NCBI GenBank assembly: GCA_964521715.1
Contig: CAZFSS010000011.1
Span: forward strand, 62,001 to 126,000
Origin: DAOVRD01 sp964521715
GTDB taxonomy: Bacteria > Planctomycetota > Brocadiia > SM23-32
DNA: 64,000 nt
Direction of reading: 5' to 3'
Both the position numbers and the translations under genes were made by a program. A model generated the notes under the pieces. The model saw nothing but the letters and a program-made list of their open reading frames with translations. It searched no databases and was not told where the DNA came from. Numbering within the stretch: the first letter of the stretch is position 1; each line of letters opens with the position of its first letter. This document shows, piece after piece, positions 52,901-62,352 of this stretch.

Positions 52901-54652
52901 GTGAAGAACGCCGCCGTCGCCGGCATGTTCGAGACCATGGCGGACGTGATGGAGATCCAGGGGGCGGAGGTGTTCCGCGTCAACTCCTACCGGAAGGTCG
53001 CCCGCGTGCTGCGCGACCTGACCGAGGACGTCGAGCAGGTGCGCGCGGACGGGCGCCTGACCGACCTGCCCGGCATCGGCAGGAGCAGCGCGGAGAAGAT
53101 CGCCCAGTTCCTCGACACGGGCACGATGCAGGCGTACGAGAAGATGGTGGCGGGCTTCCCGACCGGCGCGCTCGACATGCTCCGCATCCCCGGCATGGGG
53201 CCCAAGACGGTCGGCCGCCTGATGAGAGAAAAGGGCATCGAGAGCATCGAGGCCCTGGAGCAGGCCATCGAGAAGGGCGACCTGGCCGGCATGTCGGGCC
53301 TGGGCGAGAAGAGCATCCGGAAGATGCGCGCCGGCATCGAGTTCCTGCGCCGCAGCGCAGGCCGCACGCTGCTGGGCAAGGCGCTGCCCGTGGCGCAGCG
53401 CATCATCGAGCAGCTTCGGGAACGGTGCAAGCTCGGAGGCGCCGAGGCGGCTGGCTCCCTGCGCCGCATGAAGGAGACGATCGGCGACATCGACATCCTT
53501 GTCACCACGACGGGCAGGCGACGGCGCAAGGCCGAAGAGGACGAAGTGCCGGGGGGCGCGGAGATCGTCGAGGCGTTCACCTCGCTGCCGAACGTCGCCG
53601 AGGTGCTGGCGGCCGGCGGCACCAAGGGCTCGGTCCGCACCGAGGAAGGGCTGCAAGTCGACCTGCGTGTGGTGGCCCCGGGCAGTTTCGGCGCCGCGCT
53701 CGCCTACTTCACCGGTTCGGTGGACCACAACATCAAGATCCGCGGCATCGCCCTCGACAAGGGGCTGAAGGTCAACGAGTACGGCGTCTTCAAGGGCAAG
53801 CGGCGCATCGCGGGCAAGACGGAGGAGGGGGTCTACAAGTGCCTCGGCCTGCCGTGGATCCCTCCGGAACTGCGCGAGGACCGCGGCGAGGTCGAAGCGG
53901 CCGCCGAGGGAAAGCTGCCCGACCTTGTCTCGCTAGAGGACGTGCGGGGCGACCTGCACGTGCACACCAGCTACTCGGATGGCAGGCACTCCGTGCTCGA
54001 CATGGCCCGGGCCGCGCGGGAGATGGGCTACTCCTACGTTGCCATCACGGACCACAGCCGGTCGCTCGGCGTCGCGGGCGGCCTGTCGCTCGCTGACCTC
54101 AAGAAACAGCACGCGGACATCCGGAAGGCCCGGCGCAAGCTGGACGGCTTCGTCATCCTCAGAGGGACGGAGGTGGACATCCTCGCCGACGGCGGGCTCG
54201 ACTACCCCGACGAAGTGCTGGCCGGACTCGACTTCGTCATCGCCTCCGTGCATAGCCAGTTCGGCATGGGCGAGGGGGACATGACCCAACGCATCATCCG
54301 GGCCGTGCGGAGCCCGCACGTGGACGCCATCGGCCACCTGACGGGGCGCCTGCTCGGCCAGCGCGACGCCTACGCCGTGGACGTGAGCGCGGTGGTGCGG
54401 GCCTGCGCGCAGCACGGGACGGCCCTGGAGATCAACGCGTTCATGGACCGGCTGGACGTGACGGACCTGATCTGCCGCCAGGCGAAAGACGCAGGCGTGA
54501 AGGTGCTGATCGGCACGGACGCGCACAGCGCCGAGCACTACTGGATGATGCGGCTCGGCATCGGCACGGCCCGGCGCGGCTGGCTGGAGAAGGCCGACGT
54601 CCTCAACTGCATGGAAGCCGAGGACCTGCTGGCGTACCTCGCCGCCCGCTAA
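52901..54652 (+). CDS. polX: DNA polymerase/3'-5' exonuclease PolX
   Basis: The 583-residue family X polymerase has N-terminal helix-hairpin-helix elements (LPGIGRSSAEKI, IPGMGPKTVG, MSGLGEKSI). The nucleotidyltransferase core has Asp196/Asp198 (GDIDIL) and Asp254 (QVDLRVV). A C-terminal PHP domain begins DLHVHTSYSDG (351-361), with metal ligands also in ITDHSRS, VHSQFGMGEG and GTDAHS. The PHP part supplies 3'-5' exonuclease activity; the whole acts in gap-filling DNA repair. GTG start with AAGGGG upstream and a strong promoter. Confidence 0.97.
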   Translation: MKNAAVAGMFETMADVMEIQGAEVFRVNSYRKVARVLRDLTEDVEQVRADGRLTDLPGIGRSSAEKIAQFLDTGTMQAYEKMVAGFPTGALDMLRIPGMGPKTVGRLMREKGIESIEALEQAIEKGDLAGMSGLGEKSIRKMRAGIEFLRRSAGRTLLGKALPVAQRIIEQLRERCKLGGAEAAGSLRRMKETIGDIDILVTTTGRRRRKAEEDEVPGGAEIVEAFTSLPNVAEVLAAGGTKGSVRTEEGLQVDLRVVAPGSFGAALAYFTGSVDHNIKIRGIALDKGLKVNEYGVFKGKRRIAGKTEEGVYKCLGLPWIPPELREDRGEVEAAAEGKLPDLVSLEDVRGDLHVHTSYSDGRHSVLDMARAAREMGYSYVAITDHSRSLGVAGGLSLADLKKQHADIRKARRKLDGFVILRGTEVDILADGGLDYPDEVLAGLDFVIASVHSQFGMGEGDMTQRIIRAVRSPHVDAIGHLTGRLLGQRDAYAVDVSAVVRACAQHGTALEINAFMDRLDVTDLICRQAKDAGVKVLIGTDAHSAEHYWMMRLGIGTARRGWLEKADVLNCMEAEDLLAYLAAR

Positions 54653-54707
54653 GAACCTCCAGCAGAACCCATCACGTCGGCCCGCAGCCGGGACGTGGCG
54701 CCTGGGC

Positions 54708-55865
54708 TCAGCGGCGACGCCGCGGGCTGAGGTCGATCTTGAGGGCGAGGAACTGCAACAGGTCCCGAAGGCTGACGATGCCCACGGGCCGGCCGGCCTG
54801 GACGACCACGGCGCGCTGCTCCTCCCCCTGGCGCAGCGCGGACAGGGCGTCAACGGCGTCCGTGTCCGGGTCGAGGATCAGGTTGGGGGAGATCTCTCGC
54901 ATCACGTCCCTGACCGTGGCGTAGGGCCACTGGTGCCGGTCGACGTCCCTGAGCATTCGCGTGCTGATCAGGCCGGCCAGCCGCCCATCGTCGTCCACCA
55001 CGGGGTAATAGGTGAAGCGGTGGTGGAAGACGTACTCGTCCACGAACCGCTGGAGGCTCAGGTCCTCGGGGATCGTGATCACGTCCGTGGTCATGAACCG
55101 CTCCACCTTGTCGCCTTCCAGTTGCTCGCGCATGACCACCATCTGAAGGCTGGCCGCCGACGCCTGCTGGAGGAAGAAGCCGATGATGGTCAGCCATATG
55201 CCGAAGATCACACCTCCCGGCATGATGAGGGCCGCCAGCAGACCCAGGAAGATGAACCCGAAGGCGAAGAACGATCCTATCTGCGACGCGACCTCGGTAG
55301 CCAGCCGGAGGTCCTTCGTGATGGCCCACAGGATGCTGCGCAGCACGCGGCCGCCGTCGAGCGGGAACGCCGGCAGGCTGTTGAAGGCCGCCAGGATGAA
55401 GTTGACGGAGAACAGATACCCCAACAGGGCCTTGACCGGCGCCGTCCAGCCCTGGCTCTGCCCCACGGCGAAGACGACCAGGAAGACCGACCCGATGATC
55501 ACGCTCGAAAGCGGCCCGACCAGCGCCATGAAGAACTCGGCCCCAGCGGTCGGCGGCTCGTCCTCGAGCTGGCTCACCCCGCCGAAGATGAAAAGCGTTA
55601 TGCCGGCCACCGGCATGCCCGTGCTGCGCGCCACGATCGAGTGGGCCAGCTCGTGTGCGATCAGGGAGGCGAACAGGCCGAAGGTGCCGATGACGGCCAG
55701 CATCCAGGGCATGTAGGCCGGGAAGCTCCTGCCCAGCCGCGGCGGGAAGTAGCCCTGCGCCAGCGTGAGGATCATCAGGGCCACCAGCAACAGCCACGAG
55801 AGGTTCGCCTTGATGGGCAGGCCGAACAGCCTGAAGAGCGTCCTGCCTCTGCCGATGAATGGCAT
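54708..55865 (-). CDS. Site-2-type M50 membrane protease with CBS domains
   Basis: The 385-residue protein has six hydrophobic segments, the zinc motif HELAH (71-75), and the second active-site segment NSLPAFPLDGG (162-172) with Asp170, all typical of M50B intramembrane proteases. Residues ~245-385 hold two CBS repeats (VERFMTTDVITIPEDLSLQR; VRDVMREISPNLI), which usually bind adenine nucleotides and may regulate cleavage. Substrates of such enzymes include membrane-bound anti-sigma factors; whether the kinase at 46692 is one is speculation. It converges with polX. Confidence 0.92.
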   Translation of the reverse strand: MPFIGRGRTLFRLFGLPIKANLSWLLLVALMILTLAQGYFPPRLGRSFPAYMPWMLAVIGTFGLFASLIAHELAHSIVARSTGMPVAGITLFIFGGVSQLEDEPPTAGAEFFMALVGPLSSVIIGSVFLVVFAVGQSQGWTAPVKALLGYLFSVNFILAAFNSLPAFPLDGGRVLRSILWAITKDLRLATEVASQIGSFFAFGFIFLGLLAALIMPGGVIFGIWLTIIGFFLQQASAASLQMVVMREQLEGDKVERFMTTDVITIPEDLSLQRFVDEYVFHHRFTYYPVVDDDGRLAGLISTRMLRDVDRHQWPYATVRDVMREISPNLILDPDTDAVDALSALRQGEEQRAVVVQAGRPVGIVSLRDLLQFLALKIDLSPRRRR

Positions 55866-55945
55866 CCGTTGGCCTCCGTGCTGCGGCGCGCTCGCGCCCT
55901 CTTATCCAGCAGCCTACGCCGTTTTCCTTGCGATTACAAGGGCTG

Positions 55946-57424
55946 CTACGGCTTGCCCGGCTGCTTTCGCGGCCACTGGTCCGTGCGGAACGGGGAGGCG
56001 GGCAGCCCGGCCCCGTTGCGGAGGTTGCAGATCGGGCAGTTGGCCCAGGCGTAACGGACCGCCACGGGCGCAGGCACGCGCCTGCTCCGGACCAGCACCG
56101 TGTCCCCGTCGATGCCGGCCTCGGCGGGAACGAACGCACGCTCCTTCCCCGCGATGGAGAAGCCCTTCAGCGGCCCGCCGTCCGCGGCAGCCAGCCCGCC
56201 GGCCGCGTGCAGGAACCTGACGCGGATGCCGGCCCCTTCCACGCTCATGGAGTCGTAGGTCGGCCCCGAGCCCGCCACGTCCTGGCCGTAGGCCACGTTC
56301 TTGGCCGCCAGTGCGAGCCGGGCCGCGACCGGCTGCTTGTTCTGCGGGTGGATGTCGTGCGGGTCGCCGACGTCGATCGCGACCGCCATGCCCGTGTTCG
56401 GCAGCTCCAGCGCTTTCAGCTGCGCCTCGCGCAGGTAGGCCCAGTCGTCCGCCGCGCCGCCGGGCGTCCCGAAGTTCGGGAGCTGAACGAACAGGAATGG
56501 GAACTCGCCCTGGCCCCAGGCGCTGCGCCAGCCGCGGATCATCGCCGGGAAGGCCCTGGCGTACTGCTCCGGGCGGTCGGCGTTCGATTCGCCCTGGTAC
56601 CAGACGGCGCCGCGGATAGGAACGCGCGTCAGCGGCGCGATCATTGCGTTGTAGAGGCCGGCGGCGCGCCAGGGGCTCTGGCGGGGATCGTCCAGCAACG
56701 GCGGGGCAGGGGCGGGGCCGCCCTCGGACTCCACCTTCTCGGCCAGGGCGAGCCACCCCTCGAACTTCTCCAGGTAGTCGTCCAGCCTGGCCGGGGCGTC
56801 GTGAACGGCCGCCTCCCAAGCGGCCAGCAGCGGACGGAGCTCGGGGTCGGACTGGAAGGCCTCGCGCGGCATCCAGGCCTCCACGGGCGTGCCGCCCCAC
56901 GCGGTGTGGATCAGCCCGATGGGGATGCCGAGTGCCTCGTGCAGGTCGCGGCCGAACAGGTAGCCCACGGCCGAGAAGCCCTCTCCTTCGTTGACGGCCT
57001 CAGGCGACGATACGGCCCAATGGCCGCCCACCTCGTCCTGCGGCCTGCCGGCCACGGTGTTCGGCGCCCTGAACAGCCGGATCATGGGGCGGTCTGTCTG
57101 CGCCACCTCCTCGGCGGCGTTGGCGGTGAGCGCCAGCTTCCACGCCATGTTCGACTGGCCCGAGCAGACCCACACGTCGCCCACGGCCACGTTGCGCACG
57201 GTGACGGACTCGCTGTCGCTGCGAATGGCCAGCTCGTATGGCCCCCCGGCCTCCATCGGCCCCAACTCGACGCGCCACCGGCCGTCGGCGTCCGCCGTGG
57301 CGTTCGCCTCCTGGCCGGCCAGCCTGACCGACACGCTCTCGCCGGGTTCAGACCGGCCCCAGACGGGTATGGGCCGGCCGCGCTGGACCATCATGTCGTC
57401 GCCGATCAATGCGGGCAGCTTCAC
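55946..57424 (-). CDS. Sialate O-acetylesterase (SGNH/SASA family)
   Basis: The 492-residue protein has the SASA domain: VCSGQSNMAW with catalytic Ser91, IHTAWGGTPVEAWMP, AVWYQGESNA (~289-298), and the DVGDPHDIHPQNKQP block with the catalytic Asp/His. It removes O-acetyl groups from sialic or related sugars. An N-terminal beta-sandwich precedes the esterase domain, as usual. No signal peptide is visible, unlike many homologues, so a cytoplasmic or differently annotated start is possible. Confidence 0.92.
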   Translation of the reverse strand: MKLPALIGDDMMVQRGRPIPVWGRSEPGESVSVRLAGQEANATADADGRWRVELGPMEAGGPYELAIRSDSESVTVRNVAVGDVWVCSGQSNMAWKLALTANAAEEVAQTDRPMIRLFRAPNTVAGRPQDEVGGHWAVSSPEAVNEGEGFSAVGYLFGRDLHEALGIPIGLIHTAWGGTPVEAWMPREAFQSDPELRPLLAAWEAAVHDAPARLDDYLEKFEGWLALAEKVESEGGPAPAPPLLDDPRQSPWRAAGLYNAMIAPLTRVPIRGAVWYQGESNADRPEQYARAFPAMIRGWRSAWGQGEFPFLFVQLPNFGTPGGAADDWAYLREAQLKALELPNTGMAVAIDVGDPHDIHPQNKQPVAARLALAAKNVAYGQDVAGSGPTYDSMSVEGAGIRVRFLHAAGGLAAADGGPLKGFSIAGKERAFVPAEAGIDGDTVLVRSRRVPAPVAVRYAWANCPICNLRNGAGLPASPFRTDQWPRKQPGKP

Positions 57425-57474
57425 GTTATCTGGCCTCCTCAGGGGTTCGGCAGGAAGGGAGTCAAGAAACGACG

Positions 57475-57503
57475 AGTATACTGCCGTCGCGCCGCGTTTT
57501 CAC
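57475..57503 (-). promoter_or_regulatory. Possible promoter of the sialate O-acetylesterase gene
   Basis: On the minus strand TATACT (57475-57480) follows GTGAAA (57498-57503) with a 17-base spacer, about 50 bp before the start at 57424. The -35 box is poor. Confidence 0.35.
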
Positions 57504-57564
57504 CGGTATTCGCACGCGCGGTTCCCCGGTCGCTCTGCATTCGCCGTCCCGGGCGGATTCGCTT

Positions 57565-59007
<1,443 letters not shown>

Positions 59008-59042
59008 CGTGGCTGCCGGCTCCCGGGGGATCTGAGGTGCCG

Positions 59043-61112
59043 TCAAGGACCGGCCTCGTACGGACGGGGCCTGTCGGATCGGTCGCGACGGAATACGGCC
59101 CCATCGCGGAACTCCGCCCACGTATTCTCGAACCAGAACTCGCCCGCCGGCACCGGCCGGGGCTGGGCGACGCGGGTCGCGAACGCGTCCGTCCCGGCGT
59201 CGTAGGTGATCTCCAGTATCTCCCGGCGCAGGGCGGCGTTCTCCGGCAGGAAGCGCCATTCGCCCCCCAGGTCGGGATGGGGCAACGCCCCCGACGGCTC
59301 CAGGACCAGGTGCGAGCCGCGCGAGCCGCTCCGGCGCGCCAGCAGCGCCCCTATCGCTTTCAGGAACGCAAGTTGGGCGAGCGCCATCTCGCGCACTTCG
59401 AGGGCGGCGAGGTACCCGCCCCCGTTCTGCCGCAGTCCGGCTTCGCGGATCATGCGCCATTGCGCGCGCGCCGCCCCCAGCGCGTCCCCGACGCCGGCGA
59501 CGGACCGCACCATCCCGGCGGACTCGCTCATGCGGCGCTGGATCTCCTTGCCAGCGGTCCGGCAGTCCAGCGCGGAGGGGGCGGCCTGCTTGACGCGCTC
59601 GATCTGCGCCCTGAGCCGCGCAACGGTTCCTCGCGCCAAGCGGCTGAAGTCTGCGGCGGCCATGTCGTGCTCGTAATAGACGTGCGCGATGCGCTGCGCC
59701 GCCCGCAATGCGCCGACCTGCCCGGAGTTCAGCGCCGACCCGCCCGGACGTTTGACGCCGTGCGTGCCCGCCAGCTCGCCGACGACGAACAGGTGGGGCA
59801 CGCTCGACTCCCACCACCAGTCCACGGCGAACCCGCCGTTGCAGTGCTGATTGCAGACGCCGATCTCGAGCGGCTCCTTCCGCAGGTCCACGCCCATCTC
59901 GCGATACAGGTCGATGCTGGGCTGGTTCATGTGCGCCAGCCGTTCGATGGGAGTCGCCTGCGCGGCGCCGGACTTCACCAGGTAGGACACGGCTTCCTTG
60001 CCGAGGGCGTCGATGCGGAATTCTTCCAGCCCTTCGGTCGCCCTCGGGTTCTCGCGGAAGTCCATGAAGACGCGGCGGCCCCGATTCATCATCTCATTCT
60101 GCACCAGGACGTCGATGAGGGAAGAGCCGGGGCCCGCGATCTTCTCCGGGTCAAACGGCCACTGGTAGCCTTTCAGGAAGACGTTGGTGGCCAACGCGGC
60201 CATCGAGTCGAACCAGGGGTTGAGGAACTCGCGCACGTCGCCGCCGCCCCGGTCCGTGCTGTAGTAGCGCGGGACGACCTGCTGGTAGGTGCCGGACAGG
60301 TTCCAGCGCGGCTGCAGCGAGGCCAGGCCGAACTGCGACTCGGTCAGGTTATGCGCGGCTGCCCCCGCCTCCAGCAGCGCCGCGTAGGGCCCCATCTGCC
60401 CCTTCGGGTAGACGGAGACCTCGTAGAGCTCGCCCGGACCGCCGCCCGCCACGACCGCGTTCGCGCAGTTGAACAGCACAAGGCCGTGGTCGTCGGCCTC
60501 CTGGCGGGTCATGTCGGCGCACAGCAGGCCGCGCGCTCGGCCCCCGCCCTCCGCGTCGGTGACGACGGCCAGCAGGTGGTGGTCCCCGAAGATCGGGATG
60601 CCGCAGCGCTTCAGCTCCGCCAGCAGCTTCTGCGCCATGAAGCGCGAGGTCCAGGGACCGGCGGAGGTGCCGCGCTGCCGGGGGTCGAGGTCCGTCTTGT
60701 ATCCGACGAAGCCGCCGCCCTCGTTGTGCGGGAAGGGCACGCCGAGGTCCACCAGGTGGTGGAAGCAGCGCAGGGAGTTCTCCGCCTCGGCCAGCGCCAC
60801 GTCGCCGTGCATGCAGCCGCCGGCCATGAGGGTCTGCGCGAAGTCGAGCGGCGTGTCCGCCACCGAGCCGTGCGTGCCGAGCTTGTAGTAGGTCTGCTTG
60901 TCGGAGCCGGCGTTGCAGGACGTGCCCGCGCCGACGCCGCGCGTGACGAGCGCGATCTGCCGCTCGGGGTGCCGCTCGCCTGCGTCGGCCATCTCGCGGA
61001 AGAGGCGCACGGCGCACGCCAGCCCCGCCGCTCCGCTGCCCACGATGACTGTGTTGAGGGAGAAGACGGGCAGCTTGAGTCCGTCCAGCTCGATCTCGCG
61101 CCTTTCGGCCAT
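59043..61112 (-). CDS. FAD-binding oxidoreductase, fumarate reductase/L-aspartate oxidase-like
   Basis: The 689-residue flavoprotein has the dinucleotide-binding motif TVIVGSGAAGLACAVRLF (~21-38). A SDKQTYYKLGTHGSVADTP segment is like the substrate/FAD loop of fumarate reductase, and HCNGGFAVDWWWESSVPHLF with VGELAGTHGVKRPGGSALNS is the C-terminal FAD-binding block. The last ~120 residues are an added alpha/beta region. It lies between an SDR (9-bp gap) and an OYE-family gene, so the three probably form a redox pathway for a sugar or cyclitol. The exact substrate is unknown; membrane subunits are absent. Confidence 0.85.
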   Translation of the reverse strand: MAERREIELDGLKLPVFSLNTVIVGSGAAGLACAVRLFREMADAGERHPERQIALVTRGVGAGTSCNAGSDKQTYYKLGTHGSVADTPLDFAQTLMAGGCMHGDVALAEAENSLRCFHHLVDLGVPFPHNEGGGFVGYKTDLDPRQRGTSAGPWTSRFMAQKLLAELKRCGIPIFGDHHLLAVVTDAEGGGRARGLLCADMTRQEADDHGLVLFNCANAVVAGGGPGELYEVSVYPKGQMGPYAALLEAGAAAHNLTESQFGLASLQPRWNLSGTYQQVVPRYYSTDRGGGDVREFLNPWFDSMAALATNVFLKGYQWPFDPEKIAGPGSSLIDVLVQNEMMNRGRRVFMDFRENPRATEGLEEFRIDALGKEAVSYLVKSGAAQATPIERLAHMNQPSIDLYREMGVDLRKEPLEIGVCNQHCNGGFAVDWWWESSVPHLFVVGELAGTHGVKRPGGSALNSGQVGALRAAQRIAHVYYEHDMAAADFSRLARGTVARLRAQIERVKQAAPSALDCRTAGKEIQRRMSESAGMVRSVAGVGDALGAARAQWRMIREAGLRQNGGGYLAALEVREMALAQLAFLKAIGALLARRSGSRGSHLVLEPSGALPHPDLGGEWRFLPENAALRREILEITYDAGTDAFATRVAQPRPVPAGEFWFENTWAEFRDGAVFRRDRSDRPRPYEAGP

Positions 61113-61120
61113 CGCGCCTC

Positions 61121-61918
61121 TCAGAGTCTCCGGATGCCGAAGCCGCCGCCGACCTCGATGGCCTGCCCCGTGCAGTAGTCCAGGTCGCCCCGGGCGAAGG
61201 CCACCACGACGCGCGCCACGTCCTCGGGCTGGCCCCACCGTTTCGTGGGCAGAAGGCCCTGGGCGATGAGCCGATCGTACTTCTCTTTGACGGGTGCCGT
61301 CATGGGCGTCTCGATGATGCCGGGCCGGATCTCGATCACCGGGATGTCGAACTCGGCCAGCCGGTCGGCGTAGAGCTTCGCGGCCATGCTTAGGCCCGCC
61401 TTCGAGACGCAGTATTCCCCCCGGTTAGGCGATGAAGTGTAGGCGGAGATCGACGTGATGAAGGCGATGCGCGGCCGCTCGACCGCGCCGGCGCGCTGCC
61501 ACTCGATCATGCGGTTGGCGGCGAGCTGGGTCAGGAAGTACGGCCCGCGCAGGTTGACGGACAGGACGCGGTCGAAGCTCTCCTCGCTCGCCTCCAGGAT
61601 GTCCTTGCGGTCCTTCGGCGCGACGCCGGCGTTGTTGACCAGCAGGTCCAGGCGGCCGAACCGGTCGGCGACGAAGCTCATCATGGCCCGGCGGTCGGAC
61701 TCCGAGGCCACGTCCGCGCGGCAGACTTCGGCGCAGCCGCCGGCTTCCTCGACGGCCGTCTTGACTTCGTAGGCGCCGGACTCTGTGTTCCGCGGATCGG
61801 CGACGACGTCGTTGATGACGACGCGCAGTCCCTCGCGGGCGAGGGCGAGCGCGATCCCGCGCCCGATCCCCTGTCCGGCTCCGGTCACCAATGCGACTGG
61901 ACTCGTTTCAGCAGCCAT
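61121..61918 (-). CDS. Short-chain dehydrogenase/reductase (3-ketoacyl-ACP reductase-like)
   Basis: The 265-residue classical SDR has TGAGQGIGRGIALAL (12-26), NNAGVAP (~94-100), the catalytic Ser/Tyr/Lys pattern (TSISAYTSSPNRGEYCVSKAG, Tyr and Lys of YxxxK), and IRPGIIETPM. It uses NAD(P)H to reduce or oxidise an alcohol/ketone, here probably a carbohydrate given the neighbours. It is the promoter-proximal gene of the SDR-flavoprotein-OYE unit. Confidence 0.9.
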   Translation of the reverse strand: MAAETSPVALVTGAGQGIGRGIALALAREGLRVVINDVVADPRNTESGAYEVKTAVEEAGGCAEVCRADVASESDRRAMMSFVADRFGRLDLLVNNAGVAPKDRKDILEASEESFDRVLSVNLRGPYFLTQLAANRMIEWQRAGAVERPRIAFITSISAYTSSPNRGEYCVSKAGLSMAAKLYADRLAEFDIPVIEIRPGIIETPMTAPVKEKYDRLIAQGLLPTKRWGQPEDVARVVVAFARGDLDYCTGQAIEVGGGFGIRRL

Positions 61919-61980
61919 CTCGCCCCGGCATCTAGAGGGAGAGGGCGGCCTGCCGGGCCGCTGGCCGCCACGCAGCGCGC

Positions 61981-62009
61981 ATTCTAATGGCCCTCGACTG
62001 GGCCGTCAA
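61981..62009 (-). promoter_or_regulatory. Putative sigma-70 promoter of the SDR-flavoprotein-OYE operon
   Basis: On the minus strand TTGACG (62004-62009), a 17-base spacer, and TAGAAT (61981-61986), about 60 bases before the SDR start at 61918. Confidence 0.6.
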
Positions 62010-62233
62010 CGAACGCGCACAGGGTCAGGGTTCCGTCAGGCCACCGGACTTGCAGAGCGGCACCTGCAAGCCGCAGGACGGAGCTTCGGCGAAACAGCAC
62101 TGAGGAGCTGGGTAACCGGTGCAATCCCACAGTGTCAGGCACGGTGGGCCAACGCGAGACGCCTAGCATCAGACCCTCGCCTCCTTAGCGTGCATGTTGG
62201 AAACGTGCAGTGCCGGGTTGGCCCCGACGTTAG

Positions 62234-62262
62234 TTGATGCACCCAGGGCGTGCCTGTAGACT
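62234..62262 (+). promoter_or_regulatory. Possible promoter of the OLD-family gene
   Basis: TTGATG (62234-62239), a 17-base spacer, and TAGACT (62257-62262), about 90 bases before the ATG at 62353. Confidence 0.4.
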
Positions 62263-62352
62263 GGTTCCAGGTACGGCAAGGGGGGGCCATGGGCATGACG
62301 ATCCGAGTCAGCACGGTCCTTTAAGGATCCCAGCGCACGAAGGGGGGGAGCG

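Larger units (their letters stand above)
61919..62352. other. Intergenic region at lower-GC boundary
   Basis: About 430 bp between the leftward SDR operon and the rightward OLD nuclease gene. It holds two divergent promoter candidates (61981-62009 minus, 62234-62262 plus). A 61-codon minus-strand frame (61984-62169) ends ALQVRWPDGTLTL, faintly like an ASPIC/UnbV fragment, but too short to call. GC drops towards the right. Confidence 0.5.

Noticed and set aside
61984..62169. ASPIC/UnbV-like fragment on the minus strand
   Set aside because: Only one short motif (RWPDGT) matches, and the frame overlaps the SDR promoter, so chance is more likely.
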